Source: Strongylocentrotus droebachiensis (lineage: Eukaryota; Echinodermata; Echinoidea; Camarodonta; Strongylocentrotidae). Taken from it: a stretch of DNA of 64,000 bases. The position numbers and the translations under genes were made by a program. The notes under the pieces are model-generated. The model saw nothing but the letters and a program-made list of their open reading frames with translations. It did no database searches and was not told where the DNA came from. The stretch spans positions 248,001-312,000 of the forward strand of contig JAVYIG010000096.1 of NCBI GenBank assembly GCA_035222895.1, in the 5' to 3' direction. Positions 59,408-64,000 of this stretch are shown here, piece after piece (position 1 is the stretch's first letter; each line of letters opens with the position of its first letter).

Positions 59408-62113
59408 TACGTAATCCGAAAGAAATATTCACGAGGAAGAACCATAAGGTACTTTGGTTAATTTTTGAAATCTTTACCATCGGGTTCCAGACAAAGCAGA
59501 CAAGAAATATTCGATGAAAGTAATTCTCTTAGATATCATTTTTATTTCATTACGTTTCTCACTCCGTAGTCACAGATATGTGGTATTTTGATAATCAAAT
59601 AAATCGTTTTGAATGTGGTTGACAGAGATAATTTGGTTTTCGCACTGTTGGTGGTATTACGAAATAAACGCTTATTGTACCTATTGTATAGTGAGAACCA
59701 TATGGAGTGATATCTATTGTATCTCAGCCAATCACATCGCCTGAATAGCTCCAATCTCTTGGCGTTCTTGAAGGTGTGACTAGGTTTAACACTCGATTTT
59801 TTAACAACGATTTTCACGTTTTAAAAGCTGATAACTTCTGCATACCAAATCAAACGCCACTGAAGATCTGACATTCTGCAGTAGTACAATATTCCACTCT
59901 TTACCCAAGGACAATTTTCAGGTGATATTATTTCTTCTGTTTTTAGTTAGTTACACTTTTTTTTAAACTTATTAATATTCAATTTTGTTTAATGAAAATC
60001 GATTGTTTGCGTTAACATGACAACATTGTACGTTTAGTTTTTGTGTACACTTATTATTTATTTGTTATTGAAATGTTTTATTTTTGTCAGATATAAACTC
60101 AAAAAAGTACAAAGTATGTGTTATATTTTTGTTGTTGAAAATGAACAGTAATGCTCATGTACACATCGATGAACAAAACTGTAAAAGAGACGGTGTAATT
60201 CATTTCAACTCAATATATAATCTTACATTAATAATTTATTAACAGAACATAAGACAAACATAAAGAAACCCGTATTCCTTTAAAGTCTTTGAGCCGAAAT
60301 ATAATTTTACACATTTTTGTTAAACCTAGTGATATCTTTGCCAGTAGAATTGTTCGGCGAAATATAATGTTTACAATATTTCATTTTGGGATTGACATCT
60401 TGATAATTTTCAGTAATTCCAAATACAAATTTGATTTTTTTTTGTCTTCCTTATACGTGCTAGCTATTTATTAGTTGGTACTAATTCGTACACAACGTTA
60501 TAGTGCGTAATGTGGTGTCTGGAGTCGACAGTAACTCTTGCTGGGAAAGTGAAAGAATCAAAGCCTTGTTGCTTTAACATATTGAACTGTTGGTTAAGAC
60601 GAGTACATTTCTGGGTTATTTAGTCTTACAGCAATATGGTAAACTTGCTTCGTTATTATATTTAACTAGAATGGAAATTAGTTTTGATCTTTAAAACAGA
60701 ATGGTGATTTTGCTTCAATAAGAAATGCTTTTTCTTCAATTTCTTAATTGAATAAAGATTTTCCTACAATATTCAAACATTTCACATCAAAATTACAGTT
60801 GAAAAGATATTTCCCACCAACTGTTGACAATAATTTTAAACATATTAATTTACAACTTGTAGATCTTGAAGTAAAAACCTTGTTTTTCATTTAATTATCT
60901 AGGCTTGTAAAATCGATGTAATACAAATCATCTTTAGACCTTCCTCTTTATAATCTCACACACACTCAACGTTTAATTCTGTCTTGACCTCCCCATTCAA
61001 ATTTGTTTAACACTTTGTTTTTATGGATAAACACTCAGGAGTTGAAACTATATATACTGGTTACATGTAACACATGTTATATAGGAACAGTTTAGACTGT
61101 AGCTTTTTTCCGTATAAGTTATGGCTTTTCACAGGTTCAGCTGAGATTTTATAGAATTATTTGGAGTTGTGCAATCCGATCTTAAAAACTGTGGGATTTG
61201 TCAATTTCAAGAAATGTCAAAACATTCACAAATTCGATATTTATTATGCATGGTGGATTCTGTATATGAAATTATCGTAATACTATTGCATTGCCATGCA
61301 TTTTGGTTCAAGGCATGCCAACATAGAGGATTTGTTTATGTTGGGGGTCCGGGCGAATTGCAATGAATTATTGATAATTATTGCATTTTCTTTATTTTTT
61401 AAATATTTTTGGGGACGGCGACATACCCTAGCCCCGCTGCGTACAGTCGCGATTCATTGCCTAAGCAATGGCCTCGTTACTGTGGGCCCCAAAGATCAAC
61501 ACCGTGTCGATGTGCTATATTAGTGCCCTTTTATGAGGCAATAATCATCATTGCTGTCATTTATGACTTAAGGACGTAGGTACCCTAGTTGATTAGCATA
61601 GTAGCACACATATGCTTTAGCAGTCACGTCAAACAAACACTCATAAATTATTATTCAATAAGATCTGAGAATGTATACTATAATCTAAATCTGTTAGGAA
61701 TAAATCATTGTCAAAATCATTCCTCAATTGGGGTAAAAATAATTATTCCACCATAACGACCAACAGTGTATATTGAATCTGGACTATGTTACTCATCGTC
61801 TTTAGAAGTTAATAAATTATAATCTTGTATATTACACTTCAAAGAAAATCTAAGCACCTCTTTATTTATGTACCTCTCGACATTGCAATAACTATAACTA
61901 TAACTAATAACTAACACACCGATCCCAAACACGACAGATGGAAACTGACGACCCACTCCCTTCAATGTATCTGTCTTCCACAGTTTTCGAGCCCGTGCAG
62001 TTATGGCATCAAAGACTGTTATCAGTATGTTTCTTCTACTCACTGTTGTAGTCACAGCCAGTGCTTCTCTGGAAACTCAAGGCGAATCTGCGGTTGACCG
62101 CGAAACCAATAGG
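59408..62113 (-). repeat. Inverted, deleted third copy (C) of the duplicated block
   Basis: 59408-61265 is the reverse complement of about 41036-43141, and about 61950-62113 that of 39350-39500. The ~1.5 kb between these in unit A is missing and replaced by a foldback arm (61290-61770). Similarity ends at 62113 in the middle of peptide-gene exon 2, and at 59408 against the LINE. Confidence 0.85.
61290..61770. mobile_element. Single arm of the foldback element
   Basis: Collinear with the right half of 29458-30399: from GGTTCAAGGCATG through GCCCCGCTGCGTACAGTC and GTGTCGATGTGCTATATTAG to the terminal CAACAGTGTA. It lies between the two parts of inverted copy C, so insertion and the accompanying deletion may be one event. 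Confidence 0.78.
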
Positions 62114-62140
62114 GGGTTTTCGTTTGTCACGTTGACATAG
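62003..62140 (+). pseudogene. Secreted-peptide gene, copy C (truncated)
   Basis: An acceptor (CTGTCTTCCACAG, exon from 61984) and ATG at 62003 are kept. The frame gives MASKTVISMFLLLTVVVTAS and then ETQGESAV as in copies A and B. It then shows a 15-base in-frame deletion between two GCGA repeats, after which similarity ends and the frame runs to a stop at 62140 (45 aa). The upstream untranslated exon is also present, ending at 59921 with TTTTCAG|GTGATATT, along with both CCAAT boxes. The pro-region and any mature peptide are lost, so it is probably non-functional, though it could still be transcribed. Confidence 0.65.
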
Positions 62141-62299
62141 TCGACGTCTAATATGTGACGTCATTTCCGCGATCTGCGCATGCGTCGGGTCGTCTGGCGT
62201 CGTCAGGCCACATTTGCGAACCCGTTCATCGATGATTTGAGGTTCGTCAGAAAACTAGTGACCCGTCGTCAGAATGACGTCATCTTGCTACATCGCAGC

Positions 62300-64000
62300 G
62301 TAAATCAGAAAGTAAAAACAGAAAGAGAAATTGATAGAATGATTAAAAAACAAAGAATAACATAAGGAAAGACAGAAAAAAAGTGTGATAGAATGATAAA
62401 AACAAAGAATAACATAAGAGAAGATGATAGAAGGAAAAAACAAAGGCTAACATAAGGGAAGACAGAAAGAGAAGGTGAAAGAAGGGAAAAAACAAAGAAT
62501 AACATAAGGAAAGACTGAAGAGAAAGTGTAAGAAGGAAAAAACAAAGAATAACATAAGGAAAGGCAGAAAGAGAAGGTGAAAGAAGGAAAAAACAAAGAA
62601 TAACATAAGGAAAGACAGAAAGAGAAGGTAAAAGGAAAAAACAAAGAATAACATAAGGAAAGACAGAAAGAGAAGGTGAAAGAAGGACAAAAACAAAGAA
62701 TAACATAAGGAAAGACAGAAAGAGAAGGTGAAAGAAGTGAAAAACAAAGAATAACATAAGGAAAGACTGAAGAGAAAGTGAAAGAAGGAAAAAACAAAGA
62801 ATAACATAAGGAAAGACAGAAAGAGAAGGTGAAAGAAGGAAAAAACAAAGAATAACATAAGGAAAGACAGAAAGAGAAGGTGAAAGAAGGAAAAAACAAA
62901 GAATAACATAAGGAAAGACAGAAAGAGAAGGTGAAAGAAGGACAAAAACAAAGAATAACATAAGGAAAGACAGAAAGAGAAGGTGAAAGAAGGAAAAAAC
63001 AAAGAATAACATAAGGAAAGACAGAAAGAGAAGGTGAAAGAAGGAAAAAACAAAGAATAACATAAGGAAAGACAGAAAGAGAAGGTGAAAGAAGGAAAAA
63101 AACAAAGAATAACATAAGGAAAGACAGAAAGAGAAGGTGAAAGAAGGAAAAAACAAAGAATAACATAAGGAAAGACAGAAAGAGAAGGTGAAAGAAGGAA
63201 AACAACAAAGAATAACATAAGGAAAGACAGAAAGAGAAGGTGAAAGAAGGAAAAAACAAAGAATAACATAAGGAAAGACAGAAAGAGAAGGTGAAAGAAG
63301 GAAAACAACAAAGAATAACATAAGGAAAGACAGAAAGAGAAGGTGAAAGAAGGAAAAAACAAAGAATAACATAAGGAAAGACAGAAAGAGAAGGTGAAAG
63401 AAGGAAAAAACAAAGAATAACATAAGGAAAGACAGAAAGAGAAGGTGAAAGAAGGACAAAAACAAAGAATAACATAAGGAAAGACAGAAAGAGAAGGTGA
63501 AAGAAGGAAAAAACAAAGAATAACATAAGGAAAGACAGAAAGAGAAGGTGAAAGAAGGAAAAAACAAAGAATAACATAAGGAAAGACAGAAAGAGAAGGT
63601 GAAAGAAGGAAAAAAACAAAGAATAACATAAGGAAAGACAGAAAGAGAAGGTGAAAGAAGGAAAAAACAAAGAATAACATAAGGAAAGACAGAAAGAGAA
63701 GGTGAAAGAAGGAAAAAACAAAGAATAACATAAGGAAAGACAGAAAGAGAAGGTGAAAGAAGGAAAAAACAAAGAATAACATAAGGAAAGACAGAAAGAG
63801 AAGGTGAAAGAAGGAAAAAAACAAAGAATAACATAAGGAAAGACAGAAAGAGAAGGTGAAAGAAGGAAAAAACAAAGAATAACATAAGGAAAGACAGAAA
63901 GAGAAGGTGAAAGAAGGAAAAAACAAAGAATAACATAAGGAAAGACAGAAAGAGAAGGTGAAAGAAGGAAAAAAACAAAGAATAACATAAGGAAAGACAG
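62300..64000. repeat. 51-bp purine-rich minisatellite, >30 units, runs off the window
   Basis: Unit contains AAAGAAGGAAAAAACAAAG, AATAACATAAGGAAAGACAG and AAAGAGAAGGTG. Most units are 51-52 bp with one-base changes in the A run or an added C. The first few units (to about 62800) are the most variable, with deletions; later ones are almost identical. The three long minus-strand frames (about 510-560 codons) are translations of this array, not genes. Confidence 0.95.

Noticed and set aside
59200..59445. Separate 81-codon minus-strand gene upstream of the LINE endonuclease
   Set aside because: The frame leads, after one stop, directly into the endonuclease N-terminus, so it is more likely the LINE's own leader region.
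62305..63988. Three minus-strand frames of over 500 codons rich in Phe, Leu and Ser
   Set aside because: They are translations of a 51-bp minisatellite in all three frames.

Overview
The window looks like a stretch of an AT-rich, repeat-laden animal nuclear genome. It has spliced genes with GT-AG introns, hundreds of bases of microsatellite, cut-and-paste DNA elements, LINE and tRNA-SINE remnants, and no bacterial-style gene packing. Two tandem IL-17-type cytokine genes plus the repeat flavour suggest a marine invertebrate. I weakly favour an echinoderm, but a mollusc or other invertebrate is not excluded from sequence alone.

Layout. 1-16.7 kb: no gene I can defend; satellite-like tandem repeats, CT/CA/G-rich simple sequence, TTAA-flanked and 9-bp-TSD MITEs. 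16.8-21.0 kb: IL-17 gene 1 (plus strand, 4 coding exons, 273 aa, TATA box). It carries a palindromic MITE 6 bp after its first splice donor, a Tc1 remnant in intron 2 and a large (ACT)n tract in intron 3. 21.1-26.5 kb: tandem repeats, two LINE 3' fragments, a roughly 0.65 kb (TCA)n tract. 26.6-32.9 kb: IL-17 gene 2 (plus, 4 coding exons, 203-218 aa, TATA box). Its introns fall at the same positions and phases as gene 1, and a MITE and a tandem duplication have copied its exon-2 splice donor.

32.8-55.9 kb is one large direct tandem duplication (unit A about 12.9 kb, unit B about 10.2 kb). The breakpoint lies in intron 3 of IL-17 gene 2, so unit B starts with a dead copy of the last IL-17 exon. 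Each unit carries, on the minus strand, a small gene I do not recognise. It has a CCAAT-type promoter, a short untranslated first exon, an exon encoding a signal peptide plus acidic pro-region, and a possible terminal exon. A third, inverted and truncated copy lies at 59.4-62.1 kb, next to a decayed LINE (56.4-59.4 kb). From 62.3 kb to the window end is a 51-bp minisatellite with no stop codon in any minus-strand frame.

The IL-17 pair would encode secreted cystine-knot cytokines. The duplicated small gene would encode a secreted peptide precursor of unknown function; a role in immunity is only a guess from its neighbours. Units A and B act as each other's empty-site reference for several mobile elements, including a group of TTAA-flanked short elements whose ends share an AGG...CCT pattern.
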